Assembly (NCBI GenBank): GCA_031292215.1
Contig: JARLHO010000102.1
Location: 1 to 64,000 of the forward strand
Source: Syntrophobacteraceae bacterium
GTDB taxonomy: Bacteria; Desulfobacterota; Syntrophobacteria; Syntrophobacterales; Syntrophobacteraceae
Length of the DNA: 64,000 bases
Direction of reading: 5' to 3'
Part shown: positions 26,131 through 34,761 of the stretch, one piece after another
How the letters are laid out: each line of letters starts with the position of its first letter
How positions within the stretch are numbered: the stretch's first letter is position 1
Position numbers and translations under genes: made by a program
The notes under the pieces: model-generated
Told to the model about the DNA's origin: nothing
The model's input: the letters and a program-made list of their open reading frames with translations, nothing else
The model's database searches: none

Positions 26131-27726
26131 ATGGTGAACATGTCGGTGCCGAGGGTATTGGGCGAATTACTGGCTGACAGGGTTAAAAGAAATTCCGAGA
26201 AAGTCTTTCTGCGGTTCAAGGATCAAAGTATCACCTACAAGGAAATCGATCTTTATTCCAACCGATGCGCCAACGGATTTTTGAGCATGGGGATAAGCAA
26301 AGGGGATAAAGTAAGCATAATGCTGAACAACTGCCCGGAGTTTATCTATACCTGGTTTGGTCTTGCGAAGATCGGCGCGGTCGAAGTCCCGGTCAATACG
26401 AATTACAAGGGTGAGTTTCTCCGGCACATTGTGGACCAGTCGGATTCGAAGATTCTTGTTATAGGGAGTGAATACCTGGAGCGTGTGAAGCTGATCCAGG
26501 ATTCATTAGGAAAACTCACGAAGATAATCGTTATGGGGGAAGTGAAAGATGAGCAAAAGGAGGGGCTTCGCATACACCTGATGAGTTTCGACGAATTGTT
26601 CGCGGGCTCTAACGCCCCCGTTGATGTAACAGTAGAGCCCAGGGACCCCATAAGCATCATCTATACTTCCGGAACGACCGGCGTTTCCAAGGGGGCCCTG
26701 GGATGCCACAATTTCTGGATGGTTGTGACGGAAAAAATGCTCGATCACCGTGACGGAAAACAGGATGATATCTTTCTTACCTTTTTGCCTCTCTATCATT
26801 TCAACGCCCAAGTTCTGACGACCCTCACAGCGCTTGTGGCGGGGGCGCAGATGGTGCTCATGGACAACTTCAGCGCCTCCCGTTTCTGGGATGATATCCG
26901 CCACTATGGAGCAACGCAATTCAACTACCTGGGGGCGGTTATGCCCATACTGGCAAAGCAGCCGGAAAAGGCAAACGACGCTGAGAACCCGGCCCGAATC
27001 GGTCTTGGGGCGGGATGTCCCCCGGCTGTCATGGAGGAAGTCGAGAAAAGATTTGGAATCAAGTGTTTGGAAGGCTTTGGAATGACGGAGATCGGCATCC
27101 CGGTGCACGTAAGGGTTGACGACAGGCGCCTCGGTTCCTGCGGCAGGCCTATGGACGTATACGAGATAAAGCTTTTTGACGATGAGGACCGCGAGGTGGC
27201 GGTGGGAGATATCGGAGAGATCGTATTTCGGCCGCGCGAACCTTTCCTGATGATGTCGGAGTATTACAACATGCCGGAGAAAACCCTGGAGGCCTGCCGA
27301 AACCTGTGGTTTCACACGGGCGACCTGGCGAAAAAAGATGAAGACGGGTACCTGTATTTTGTGGACAGGAAAAAGGATGCCCTGCGCAGAAGGGGTGAAA
27401 ACATTTCCTCGTTCGAGGTGGAAAGAGCGATCAACAGACATCCGAAGGTCCTGGAATCGGCGGCCGTGGCAGTAAAGTCCGAACTCGCGGAAGACGAAGT
27501 GAAAATATGTGTGGTTCTAAAACCTGGAGAGACCCTGTCCCCGGAGGAGTTGATCACCTATTCGGTCGAGCGGATGCCTTATTTCGCCGTGCCTCGCTTT
27601 GTGGAATTCATGCAGAGTTTGCCTAAGACCCCGACTGAAAGAACGCAGAAATACCTTCTGAAGCAGGCTGGAGTAACAACAAACACCTGGGACCGGGAAA
27701 AGGCCGGGATCAAGGTGACAAGGTAG
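26131..27726 (+). CDS. Acyl-CoA synthetase (AMP-forming), CaiC-like
   Basis: ANL-superfamily ligase, 531 aa, forming an acyl-AMP and then an acyl-CoA. Visible motifs: the P-loop YTSGTTGVSKGA (about residues 178-189), EGFGMTEIG (A5-type motif), the WFHTGDLAKKDEDGY hinge block and RRRGENISSFEVE (A8). The catalytic Lys region near the C-terminus reads PKTPTERTQKYLLK; the usual PKT..GK..K pattern is modified. The start follows AGGAG (26121-26125). It lies between the biotin carboxylase and UPF0261 genes on one strand, suggesting it activates a carboxylic acid intermediate. Closest by eye to crotonobetaine/carnitine-CoA ligases; substrate unknown. Confidence 0.88.
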   Translation: MVNMSVPRVLGELLADRVKRNSEKVFLRFKDQSITYKEIDLYSNRCANGFLSMGISKGDKVSIMLNNCPEFIYTWFGLAKIGAVEVPVNTNYKGEFLRHIVDQSDSKILVIGSEYLERVKLIQDSLGKLTKIIVMGEVKDEQKEGLRIHLMSFDELFAGSNAPVDVTVEPRDPISIIYTSGTTGVSKGALGCHNFWMVVTEKMLDHRDGKQDDIFLTFLPLYHFNAQVLTTLTALVAGAQMVLMDNFSASRFWDDIRHYGATQFNYLGAVMPILAKQPEKANDAENPARIGLGAGCPPAVMEEVEKRFGIKCLEGFGMTEIGIPVHVRVDDRRLGSCGRPMDVYEIKLFDDEDREVAVGDIGEIVFRPREPFLMMSEYYNMPEKTLEACRNLWFHTGDLAKKDEDGYLYFVDRKKDALRRRGENISSFEVERAINRHPKVLESAAVAVKSELAEDEVKICVVLKPGETLSPEELITYSVERMPYFAVPRFVEFMQSLPKTPTERTQKYLLKQAGVTTNTWDREKAGIKVTR

Positions 27727-27819
27727 GCCGGCAATTTCGGTAAAGATATCGATTTTGGGCCGGATAGCCGTTTTCGTCCAGTGAGATTGCAGGCTGAAAT
27801 CGACTGAAAAGGAATCCGT

Positions 27820-29052
27820 ATGGGCAAAAAGATTGTGGTGCTGGGTACGATGAACACAAAGGGGGAACAGTTGCAGTTCCTCAAAGAAGAGATCGCCTCC
27901 CGGGGTCACGAGGCTCTATTAATGGATCTTAGCATGGGAGGTCACTCAGATATTGAGGCAGATATCGCCCCTCAGGAAATCGCTCAACTAATGGGGAGGA
28001 ATTTCGAGGAGTTGACGTCCTCAAAAGATCGCGCAGCGGTAACGGACATCATGAGTTCGGGTGCTATACAAAAGGCACTGGAGCTTCTGTCCAGGGACTG
28101 TCTGCACGGCATTGTGGCCCTGGGCGGTTCCACCATGGCGCTCATGGGTTCGCAGGTCATGTCGAAGCTTCCCTTCGGAATACCCAAAGTCATCGCCACC
28201 CCGGCGGCCATGCCAGTGTATGTGGGGACATGGTTCGGGGCGACGGATATCTCCGTCATGCAGTTGATTATGGAGATAGCCGGCATGAACGATCTCATCA
28301 AAAATGCCATCGGCCAGGTCGCGGGCGCTGTAACGGGAATGGTGGAATGTGCATTGGACTACAAAGTGCTCAAGCTTCCTTACCCGTCAATTGCGGTGAC
28401 GGAAATCGGGTTTTCCGACCAATGCGCCAAGCATGTGGAAAAGCTTCTGGAGACAAGGGGCTATCACGTTTTCCCATTTCATGCCCAGGGAACGAGCGAT
28501 CGAGCAATGGACAGGCTTATCTCCCAGGGTTTTTTCGACGGGGTGGTGGAGATAGTTCCGGCGGGCCTGATCGAAGCCAGATTCAAGGGGAACAGGGCGG
28601 CAGATATGACAAGGCTCGACGCGGCCGGCGAAAGAGGCATCCCGCAGGTGTGGGCGCCGTGCTGCTTTAATTTGACAGGGGCCGGTCCGACGAGATTTAA
28701 CAGGGAAAAGTACCTGGCTTCAGGCAAAGTGCTGCCGATCGATCAAATGAGAGCCATGGCGCGATTTCCTGTTGACGAAATGCTTGTCGGAGCACAACTC
28801 TACGCCGAAAAAATCAACAAAGCCAAAGGACCTTTTAAGTTGGTCGTACCGCTTAAAGGCTGGTCTTCCTTGGACGGTCCGGGAAGTATCCTTCACGACC
28901 CCGATGAAGATCGCCTCTTTATCGACGAGCTGAAAAAGAATTTAAAAAACCAGGTGGAAATTGAAGAGGTTGACGCAAACCTCGAGGATGCGGCTACGGC
29001 CCTGGCATTAGTCAACAGCCTGGATGCAATGATGAACGTAGGGAAATCCTGA
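27820..29052 (+). CDS. Tm-1-like ATP-binding / UPF0261 protein
   Basis: 410-aa cytoplasmic protein of the UPF0261 family, related to the N-terminal domain of tomato Tm-1. Characteristic pieces are IVVLGTMNTKGEQLQFLKEEI at the start, GIVALGGSTMALMGSQVM, GATDISVMQLIMEIAGMN, FPFHAQGTSDRAMD, and a C-terminal PLKGWSSLDGPGSILHDPDED. Bacterial members often sit beside PEP-mutase-like or carboxylase genes, but their reaction is not established. It belongs to the forward-strand cluster carboxylase - ligase - UPF0261 - phosphohistidine protein. Confidence 0.88.
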   Translation: MGKKIVVLGTMNTKGEQLQFLKEEIASRGHEALLMDLSMGGHSDIEADIAPQEIAQLMGRNFEELTSSKDRAAVTDIMSSGAIQKALELLSRDCLHGIVALGGSTMALMGSQVMSKLPFGIPKVIATPAAMPVYVGTWFGATDISVMQLIMEIAGMNDLIKNAIGQVAGAVTGMVECALDYKVLKLPYPSIAVTEIGFSDQCAKHVEKLLETRGYHVFPFHAQGTSDRAMDRLISQGFFDGVVEIVPAGLIEARFKGNRAADMTRLDAAGERGIPQVWAPCCFNLTGAGPTRFNREKYLASGKVLPIDQMRAMARFPVDEMLVGAQLYAEKINKAKGPFKLVVPLKGWSSLDGPGSILHDPDEDRLFIDELKKNLKNQVEIEEVDANLEDAATALALVNSLDAMMNVGKS

Positions 29053-29220
29053 AGGGCGTCGTCAGGTCAAGATATTTGAACTACTCTTTCCTGCTCTCTT
29101 TCTAAATCACTACCTCACCTTTCCAAGCTAATGCTGGATTCTACAGGCAACCCGCAGCAATTATGCGGAGCAGTGATACGTTTTCGTCTTTTTCAGTAAG
29201 AAAGCGTACCAGGATTATAG

Positions 29221-29238
29221 ATTGGCTCAATTGCCAAT
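29221..29238. promoter_or_regulatory. Palindrome ATTGGC-tcaatt-GCCAAT upstream of the phosphohistidine gene
   Basis: Perfect 6-bp inverted repeat in the 225-bp gap before 29278. The gap is long enough for its own promoter; the repeat could be an operator or a small hairpin. No matching regulator is identified. Confidence 0.3.
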
Positions 29239-29277
29239 CGTGCCAAAAAACAGAATACATTATAAGGAGAGCATGAA

Positions 29278-30975
29278 ATGGAAACGCAGAATAGTTCAAA
29301 GATATGGGACAACATCCCTGGTTTCGACTATGATGAAAGTATCGATTTGCCGGAGTTGAGTTCCTGGTTCTGGGATGGAACACACAGTATGCCCCTGCTT
29401 ACGCCTATGTTCTCATGGTTTTGGATCAGGCATTGTCCGCACGGGTCTATGTACGCCGCTGAAATCCTGAGTACGCCGAGAAACAAAGGCTTTGCAATGA
29501 GGGATTACAAGGGCGGCACCTATATCGGCATGCACATTATTCGAGATGAGAAGGAGATAGAGGAGCGCACCGTTAAGTTCAAACGGGCGATGCTGCCGTG
29601 GATAGAGGACTTCGACGGTATATGGAAAGGCCAAAGGGAAGAACTGCTGGGGTTATACGAAAAGCTCAAAGCGGTCGACGTGGACAAGGCTTCCAACATG
29701 GAACTCGTCCACCATCTCTGGGACATGATCAGTACGAATCGAAGGATGTGGGAAATACATTTTCAGGGCATGACCGTCTCGTATACGGCCTTCATGCTGC
29801 TCGAGGACCTGGTAAAGCCCTTCGGGCTGACAAGCGAAAGCGTCGAGTTCCAGAATATGTTCCGTGGCTTTGACAACATGGTATTTCAAGTGGACAAGAA
29901 ACTCGCCGGTCTCGCCAAGGATGCACGGGCAATGGGGCTGGCCGATATTATTCTGAACACGCCGACCGGGGAGACGATCGGGAAGCTCCAACAAACCGAA
30001 TCCGGCAAACAGTGGCTCAAGAGCCTGCACGATGTTTTGGAAGTCGACGGCTGGCGCATGGTTCGAATGATGGATTTCAATGAACCTTACTGGCTGGAAG
30101 AGCCCAGTACAGTGCTTTCGCCCATCAAGGCCTTTATAAAGAAAGGCGGAGACTTCGACCTCGACGAAGTACGAAACAGGTTAACGATGGAGAGGGAAAA
30201 AGCTATCAAAAGCGTACTGGAAAAGGCGGCGCCGGAGAGAAAGTCCCAATTTAACGCCCTTATCAACCTGGCCGGCAAGGCCGGGTCTTACAGTGAGGAA
30301 CATGATCTTTTCTGCGAGCTTGCCTGCCATGCGGTGACTCGCCGGGGACTTCTAGGGATTGGGAGACGGTTGGCTGCGGCCGGGACCATAGACAGCCCCG
30401 ATGATGTATTTTTCCTCAATCCCGACGAAGTCGAAAGAGTACTTGGCGCCCCGGAATTTCATAAAATACAATACATTGCCGGAAGAAGGCGCAAGAGTTG
30501 GGAAGAGGTCAGACTGCAGGGCGTGCCCGCTGTCTTCACGGTTCGAACGGGGTTGCAGGAGGCGGTAGGAATGGACCTCATCCCTTCGGCTGATCCTATC
30601 ATCATCAAGATAGTCGTAGGTGAACTGCCCAGAGTAAGGCATGAATTGAAGGCCGACATTTACGGGGTGTGTGGTTCACCGGGGGTCGCCGAAGGACCGG
30701 CGCGCGTAATCATGAGTTACGAGGAACTGGACCTGGTCCAGAAGGGGGAAATTCTCGTTTGCCCGGGGACCAACCCTGCATGGTCTCCGGTGTTTGGACT
30801 GGTCGCGGCCGTGGTTTCCGACAGGGGCGGGACACTCAGTCACACTGCCATTGTGGCCAGAGAGTACGGGATACCCACACTCGTCAACACATTTACAGCA
30901 ACCGCGACGATCAAGACCGGGCAGAGGATAAGGGTCGACGCGACCGAAGCCGCACTGTATATTCTGGACAAATAA
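29278..30975 (+). CDS. Phosphohistidine (PEP-utilising mobile domain) subunit, phenylphosphate-synthase-like, copy 1
   Basis: 565 aa. The C-terminal 100 residues are the swivelling phosphohistidine domain of PEP synthase-type enzymes: GVCGSPGVAEGPARV, then GGTLSHTAIVARE with the catalytic His522. The N-terminal 440 residues are helical and begin with SSWFWDGTHSMPLLTP, which I recognise as similar to the large subunit of phenylphosphate synthase. There is no ATP-grasp domain and no PEP-binding TIM barrel, so it needs a separate ATP-binding subunit, probably the one at 31966-32991. A paralogue lies at 33004-34686. The start follows AAGGAG at 29264-29269. Phosphoryl transfer to an alcohol or phenol is inferred. 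Confidence 0.8.
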   Translation: METQNSSKIWDNIPGFDYDESIDLPELSSWFWDGTHSMPLLTPMFSWFWIRHCPHGSMYAAEILSTPRNKGFAMRDYKGGTYIGMHIIRDEKEIEERTVKFKRAMLPWIEDFDGIWKGQREELLGLYEKLKAVDVDKASNMELVHHLWDMISTNRRMWEIHFQGMTVSYTAFMLLEDLVKPFGLTSESVEFQNMFRGFDNMVFQVDKKLAGLAKDARAMGLADIILNTPTGETIGKLQQTESGKQWLKSLHDVLEVDGWRMVRMMDFNEPYWLEEPSTVLSPIKAFIKKGGDFDLDEVRNRLTMEREKAIKSVLEKAAPERKSQFNALINLAGKAGSYSEEHDLFCELACHAVTRRGLLGIGRRLAAAGTIDSPDDVFFLNPDEVERVLGAPEFHKIQYIAGRRRKSWEEVRLQGVPAVFTVRTGLQEAVGMDLIPSADPIIIKIVVGELPRVRHELKADIYGVCGSPGVAEGPARVIMSYEELDLVQKGEILVCPGTNPAWSPVFGLVAAVVSDRGGTLSHTAIVAREYGIPTLVNTFTATATIKTGQRIRVDATEAALYILDK

Positions 30976-31011
30976 CAACTGCATAAAGATTGTGCAGTAT
31001 CATAGCGCTCG

Positions 31012-31052
31012 AAATACACGATCAGGGCCGGCAAGGCCCTGATCGTGTATTT
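31012..31052. terminator. Strong bidirectional terminator with an 18-bp perfect stem
   Basis: Positions 31012-31029 and 31035-31052 are perfectly complementary around a 5-nt loop (ggcaa). The stem is flanked by A-runs on the left and T-runs on the right, as expected for an intrinsic terminator working in both directions. It lies exactly between two convergent transcription units. Confidence 0.88.
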
Positions 31053-31094
31053 TATTATAAATAACCGATATGTGTCGCCCGGAAAGGCTTTGAT

Positions 31095-31754
31095 TTAGAA
31101 TTTTTTCATCATCTGGTCAACGAGATAGGGTACCTCCACCCTTCCGGTGGGAGCCAGAACCCGGCTGCTGTAATCGGTGGCGTACTTGTTTTTGATTGTT
31201 CTCATCAGTTTTCTGTAAAGAGAGGTATCGACGGCATCGGCTACGGTGGCGATGTTTCTGGCCGTACATTCGGCCAGAATCCTGGGGCCGCTGCCGATGA
31301 TAAGCCGCCAGCCTCCCGTAAGGGGAATTTTCAATTCTTCGAGTGTCGGCATGCACTCTTCCTTGATGAACTTCAAATGCTCTTCTTCCATCCCCCTCAA
31401 GATGTTGTAATGATGATTGAATTTTACGACGCCGGTCTGGACCCTGTAGGGGGTTTGCTGAATACGGCCCGAGGGAGCAAAGACTTTGTTGGAATAATTC
31501 CAGACATATTCGAGCAGCCTGGAGGAAAGAAGCTGATACTCCCTGGAAGAAATGGTATGGCGCAGATTCTCCGCTTCGTCAACGGTTGACAAGGCCACAA
31601 TCCTTGGACCTTCCCCAATCTTCACGTAATAGCCCCCCACCAGGGGTATTCCCATTTTATACATATTCGGGATATAGTCGGCGCCGATGAATGTTACGTA
31701 ATCATCGTATTTGCCGGGCATGACATCCCAGAATTGGGCAAACAGAATGGACAT
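31095..31754 (-). CDS. Tandem-duplicated dimeric alpha-beta-barrel protein
   Basis: 219 aa made of two related halves of about 105 residues. The first has QFWDVMPGKYDDYVTFIGADYIPNMYKMGIPLVGGYYVKIGEGPRIV; the second has HHYNILRGMEEEHLKFIKEECMPTLEELKIPLTGGWRLIIGSGPRIL. Both end with a YxxNKVFAPSGR / YSSRVLAPTGR block. This looks like an internal duplication of a NIPSNAP/ABM-type ferredoxin-like domain, making a one-chain barrel. It is the last gene of the reverse-strand cluster with the dikinase subunits, so a ligand-binding or helper role in the same pathway is likely. No catalytic residues are recognisable. Confidence 0.6.
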   Translation of the reverse strand: MSILFAQFWDVMPGKYDDYVTFIGADYIPNMYKMGIPLVGGYYVKIGEGPRIVALSTVDEAENLRHTISSREYQLLSSRLLEYVWNYSNKVFAPSGRIQQTPYRVQTGVVKFNHHYNILRGMEEEHLKFIKEECMPTLEELKIPLTGGWRLIIGSGPRILAECTARNIATVADAVDTSLYRKLMRTIKNKYATDYSSRVLAPTGRVEVPYLVDQMMKKF

Positions 31755-31795
31755 GTTGTCTCCTTTTATAATCGTTCACAACGAAGTCACATCTT

Positions 31796-31901
31796 TTCCT
31801 TCGTGCTCTTCGAGTTCTTCGTGGTTGACTTTTGCCCCGCAAGCCTGAGCGGACCGAAGGATTAAGATTCAACCACGAAGAACTCGAAGAACACGAAGGA
31901 A
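31796..31901. repeat. 33-bp inverted repeat of the CCACGAAGAA..CACGAAG type
   Basis: Arms 31796-31828 and 31869-31901 are complementary over 33 bp with one mismatch, separated by 40 bp. Similar CCACGAAG.. sequences recur at 47252-47334 in this window. It lies in the 211-bp gap between the ATP-grasp gene and the barrel-protein gene of one strand, so it may act as an intra-operon attenuator or mRNA stabiliser, or be a small interspersed repeat. Confidence 0.75.
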
Positions 31902-31965
31902 GTGTCAGGAGGCGGGCTAAAAAGCCGCGGGGTTCTTTGTGGAGAACGATTACCTCCTTTTGGAC

Positions 31966-32991
31966 CTAAATTTCGAATATGCGTGTCATAAGCTCGGCAA
32001 GGTATTCGGATTCATTTTCTTTGGCCTTGATATATTTAGCGGGTCTTGCCTGGACCCAGTATAAGTTGTCGGGGCAACACATCGAGCAATCCAGAACCCA
32101 TTCCATATCCTGAGGGCTTTGGAAATAGGATTCCACTTCTTTGGCAATCCGTACAATTTCATTTAATTCTTCAGAATCCAGGCAAGCCTTGTTTTGAATC
32201 TCCAGAGGAACGTCGGTGGTGATCGTCCCCGAGTCGTTATAGACTACCATTTTTGTCTTCTGATTGAGCGTGCACTCAACGCAGCCGTTGTTCTTATCGA
32301 CAACAAACAGATCGGGATTGATTTCACCGCTGACTACGCTTTCACCCAGTCCCCAGTTTCCTTCCACCACGACTTTGGACATATCCCCGGTAGTGGGCTG
32401 GACGGTTAAAACTACCCCGGCCGCTTTGGCCTCCACCATCTTCAGTACCGCAACGCCTATGGGGGCCTTTTCCACAGCCATTCCCTTCTCCAGGCGGAAG
32501 GATATTGCGCGGGTCGTAAAGGCGCTTCCCCAGACCTGAATCACCTTGTGGACGACCGCCTCCCTGCCTCGCACGTTGAGGTAGGTCTCCATTTGTCCCG
32601 GCATGCTGACCGCACCGCTCGAACGAACGGCAACGGCAATTTCCCCGCCTCCAGCCAGTTTTTTCAAGTCATCATAATACTGGAACAGTTCTTCTCGCAT
32701 GCCGTCGGGCATCTTTTTCGACTCGACAATATTGCGAATGGTCTCGCTCGCTTTCACCTGGTTCTTAATGCTTTTCAAATCATCGAGGTGCTGTTCAACA
32801 TATCTGCGGATGTCCTCTCCGGCCCCGGTTTCAGCCATGAACCGCTCGTAGCCGTCCACCGAGATTGCAAATCCGGGAGGGATTCTCATGCCCAGTCGAG
32901 TCATTTCACCCAGGTTGGCGCATTTTTTACCCACCAGTTCATTGTGTCCACTGCTGATTTCCTCAAACCAGTAAAGCCATTTTTCGCTCAT
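31966..32991 (-). CDS. ATP-grasp (PEP/pyruvate dikinase N-terminal) subunit
   Basis: 341 aa, a stand-alone nucleotide-binding domain of the PEP synthase/PPDK type. Features: GKKCANLGEMTRLGMRIPPGF at the N-terminus, VAVRSSGAVSMPGQMETYLNV (about residues 117-137), WGSAFTTRAISFR, the glycine-rich WGLGESVVSGE block, and the C-terminal QDMEWVLD...YWVQARP. The VSMPG loop is like PPDK rather than the longer AEDLP loop of PEP synthase. No phosphohistidine or PEP domain is fused. The start ATG 32991 follows GGGAG; the upstream phosphohistidine gene ends 12 bp away. Together they match the two-subunit core of phenylphosphate synthase. Confidence 0.85.
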   Translation of the reverse strand: MSEKWLYWFEEISSGHNELVGKKCANLGEMTRLGMRIPPGFAISVDGYERFMAETGAGEDIRRYVEQHLDDLKSIKNQVKASETIRNIVESKKMPDGMREELFQYYDDLKKLAGGGEIAVAVRSSGAVSMPGQMETYLNVRGREAVVHKVIQVWGSAFTTRAISFRLEKGMAVEKAPIGVAVLKMVEAKAAGVVLTVQPTTGDMSKVVVEGNWGLGESVVSGEINPDLFVVDKNNGCVECTLNQKTKMVVYNDSGTITTDVPLEIQNKACLDSEELNEIVRIAKEVESYFQSPQDMEWVLDCSMCCPDNLYWVQARPAKYIKAKENESEYLAELMTRIFEI

Positions 32992-33003
32992 GAACGTCAC
33001 TCC

Positions 33004-34686
33004 CTAGCTACCCATAATGAACGCAACGCCGAGATTTGCATCCACCTTGAGTCGCTGGCCTGTCCGTATCTTCGATGTACCGCCATTTACGTTCATCAAT
33101 ACGGGGATCCCGTATTCCCTGCCAATAACGGCCGCATGGGAAAGAATGGCCCCACGTTCGATGATGACCCCCCTTATCATCGAGAAGACCGGGGTCCAAT
33201 TGGGGGAGGTAGCCGCGGCCACGAGGATTTCCCCCTCCTCGACGAGATCAAAGTCATCTTCGTTCAGGATTACCCTTGCCCTGCCTTCGGCCACACCGGG
33301 AGAACCGCAAGTCCCATAGAGGTCGGCTTTCAGTTCCGGCCTTACCTGCGGCATGGTCCCCACCACCACCTTTAGAGCGAGAGGGTCCATGGATTGGAGC
33401 AGGAGTTTGACCGCCATATCCATGTCAAAACCTTCTTTGAGCAGGGCAGAGGGGTTGGGGGACTGCTGCCATTCCTGCCACTGGGCCTTTCGACGCTCGA
33501 CGATGTGACGCAAGTCGAACTGGTCGGGATTTATTCCTGCTCTGCGAATTTCATCGGGTATGAGAAAAAAGACATCGTCGGGTTCTGCTATAGCTCCTTT
33601 GGCGGCAAACCGCCTGCCGATTCCGAGCACGGAGCGGCGGACAAGAGCGTGCATGTACAGGTCCAGGTAGAGGTCGTGCTCTTCGCTAAAAACACCGCTC
33701 TTCTGGGCCAGGACCATCAACCTCTGGAACCAGCTTCGCTGTTCGCCGGGCACTTTGGCCAGAACGGCTTTTTCGGCTTCCTGACGCTTTCCGGAGAGCC
33801 TTGCGCGCTCTTCGTCGAGATTGAAGTTTGCTCCCGTTCTTAAGAATTGCCTGATGTTTACCAGGGGGGGGGTAGGCTCTTCGAGCCAGGTAGGCATGTT
33901 GATCTCGGCCATTCGTTCCATGCGCCAGCCTTCAAGATTCATGAGGGCCATGAAATCTTTCAAAAATTTCCGGCCCTTTACCGTTTGTTCGAGCCTGGCC
34001 TTTATTTCGGAAGGCTTACCGTCGAGGAACGCACCGGCCAGGCCCTCCTCGCGAACTCTTTGGGAGAACTCCCACAGTTGACGGTTGAGTTGGAAGACTT
34101 TGTTGTCAAATCCGGTGACCAGGGCCTGAAAGACAGGGGATGTATCGTCTATTTCGGCCAGGTCGCGACACATATTTTCGAAAAGAACATAGGCGACATA
34201 AGTGCCGTAGATCATGAGCATGTGTATTTCCCACATGCGGCGGCACGTATTTATGGTCTCTTCAAAGTTGTCCAGGAGTTCGATATTGGACGCATGGTCG
34301 AGATCGAGGGCTTTCAGATTCTCGTAGCGCCCCACCATCTCCTGGATATACCCGTCCCATATCCCGTCATAGTCCTGGATGAAAGGGAGGATGGCATGAC
34401 GGAATTGGATCTGTCTATTATGCATTTCTTCCAGGGACTTGGGCTGCAATACGCACCAGTAGCCGCCACCCCGGTGAAAACGCCAATCCCAGCCCTTGAT
34501 GGTCGGCAGGCTCAATTTTTCCGCCCCGTACTGCATGCCGTGACGACAGAGATTTACCCAAAACCAGCCAAACATGGGGGTCCAGGGGGGCACCGAATGA
34601 GTGCTGTCCAGGAACCAGTAAGGGGAGTGTTCAAAATCGCTCTGAGGATCGAATTCCAGCGCGGGCACAACATCATAGACCTTCAT
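33004..34686 (-). CDS. Phosphohistidine (PEP-utilising mobile domain) subunit, phenylphosphate-synthase-like, copy 2
   Basis: 560-aa paralogue of the protein at 29278-30975, alignable along its whole length. Shared blocks are the N-terminal PYWFLDSTHSVPPWTPMFGWFW, the mid-region CRRMWEIH, EGWRMERMAEINMPTWLEEP, FSEEHDLYLDL, RRSVLGIGRRFAAKG, and the C-terminal swivelling domain CGSPGVAEGRARV with catalytic His517 in GAILSHAAVIGRE. It has no ATP-grasp or PEP-binding domain of its own. The ATP-grasp gene follows directly, so the two products should form a dikinase that transfers the beta-phosphate of ATP to an organic hydroxyl group. The acceptor is unknown; phenol is only one option. Confidence 0.82.
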   Translation of the reverse strand: MKVYDVVPALEFDPQSDFEHSPYWFLDSTHSVPPWTPMFGWFWVNLCRHGMQYGAEKLSLPTIKGWDWRFHRGGGYWCVLQPKSLEEMHNRQIQFRHAILPFIQDYDGIWDGYIQEMVGRYENLKALDLDHASNIELLDNFEETINTCRRMWEIHMLMIYGTYVAYVLFENMCRDLAEIDDTSPVFQALVTGFDNKVFQLNRQLWEFSQRVREEGLAGAFLDGKPSEIKARLEQTVKGRKFLKDFMALMNLEGWRMERMAEINMPTWLEEPTPPLVNIRQFLRTGANFNLDEERARLSGKRQEAEKAVLAKVPGEQRSWFQRLMVLAQKSGVFSEEHDLYLDLYMHALVRRSVLGIGRRFAAKGAIAEPDDVFFLIPDEIRRAGINPDQFDLRHIVERRKAQWQEWQQSPNPSALLKEGFDMDMAVKLLLQSMDPLALKVVVGTMPQVRPELKADLYGTCGSPGVAEGRARVILNEDDFDLVEEGEILVAAATSPNWTPVFSMIRGVIIERGAILSHAAVIGREYGIPVLMNVNGGTSKIRTGQRLKVDANLGVAFIMGS

Positions 34687-34761
34687 AGCTGTCCTTCCGG
34701 TCGTTGTTCTATCATGGGCGAAGTTGTTCGGTTCGCCGACTTTCCTGTCGGGTTTTGCACT

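Noticed and set aside
29278-34686. Ordinary phosphoenolpyruvate synthase split into pieces by frameshift
   Set aside because: The ATP-grasp and His-domain proteins are separate complete genes with their own ribosome sites, the large subunits have a long unrelated N-terminal region, and no PEP-binding barrel exists in the window.
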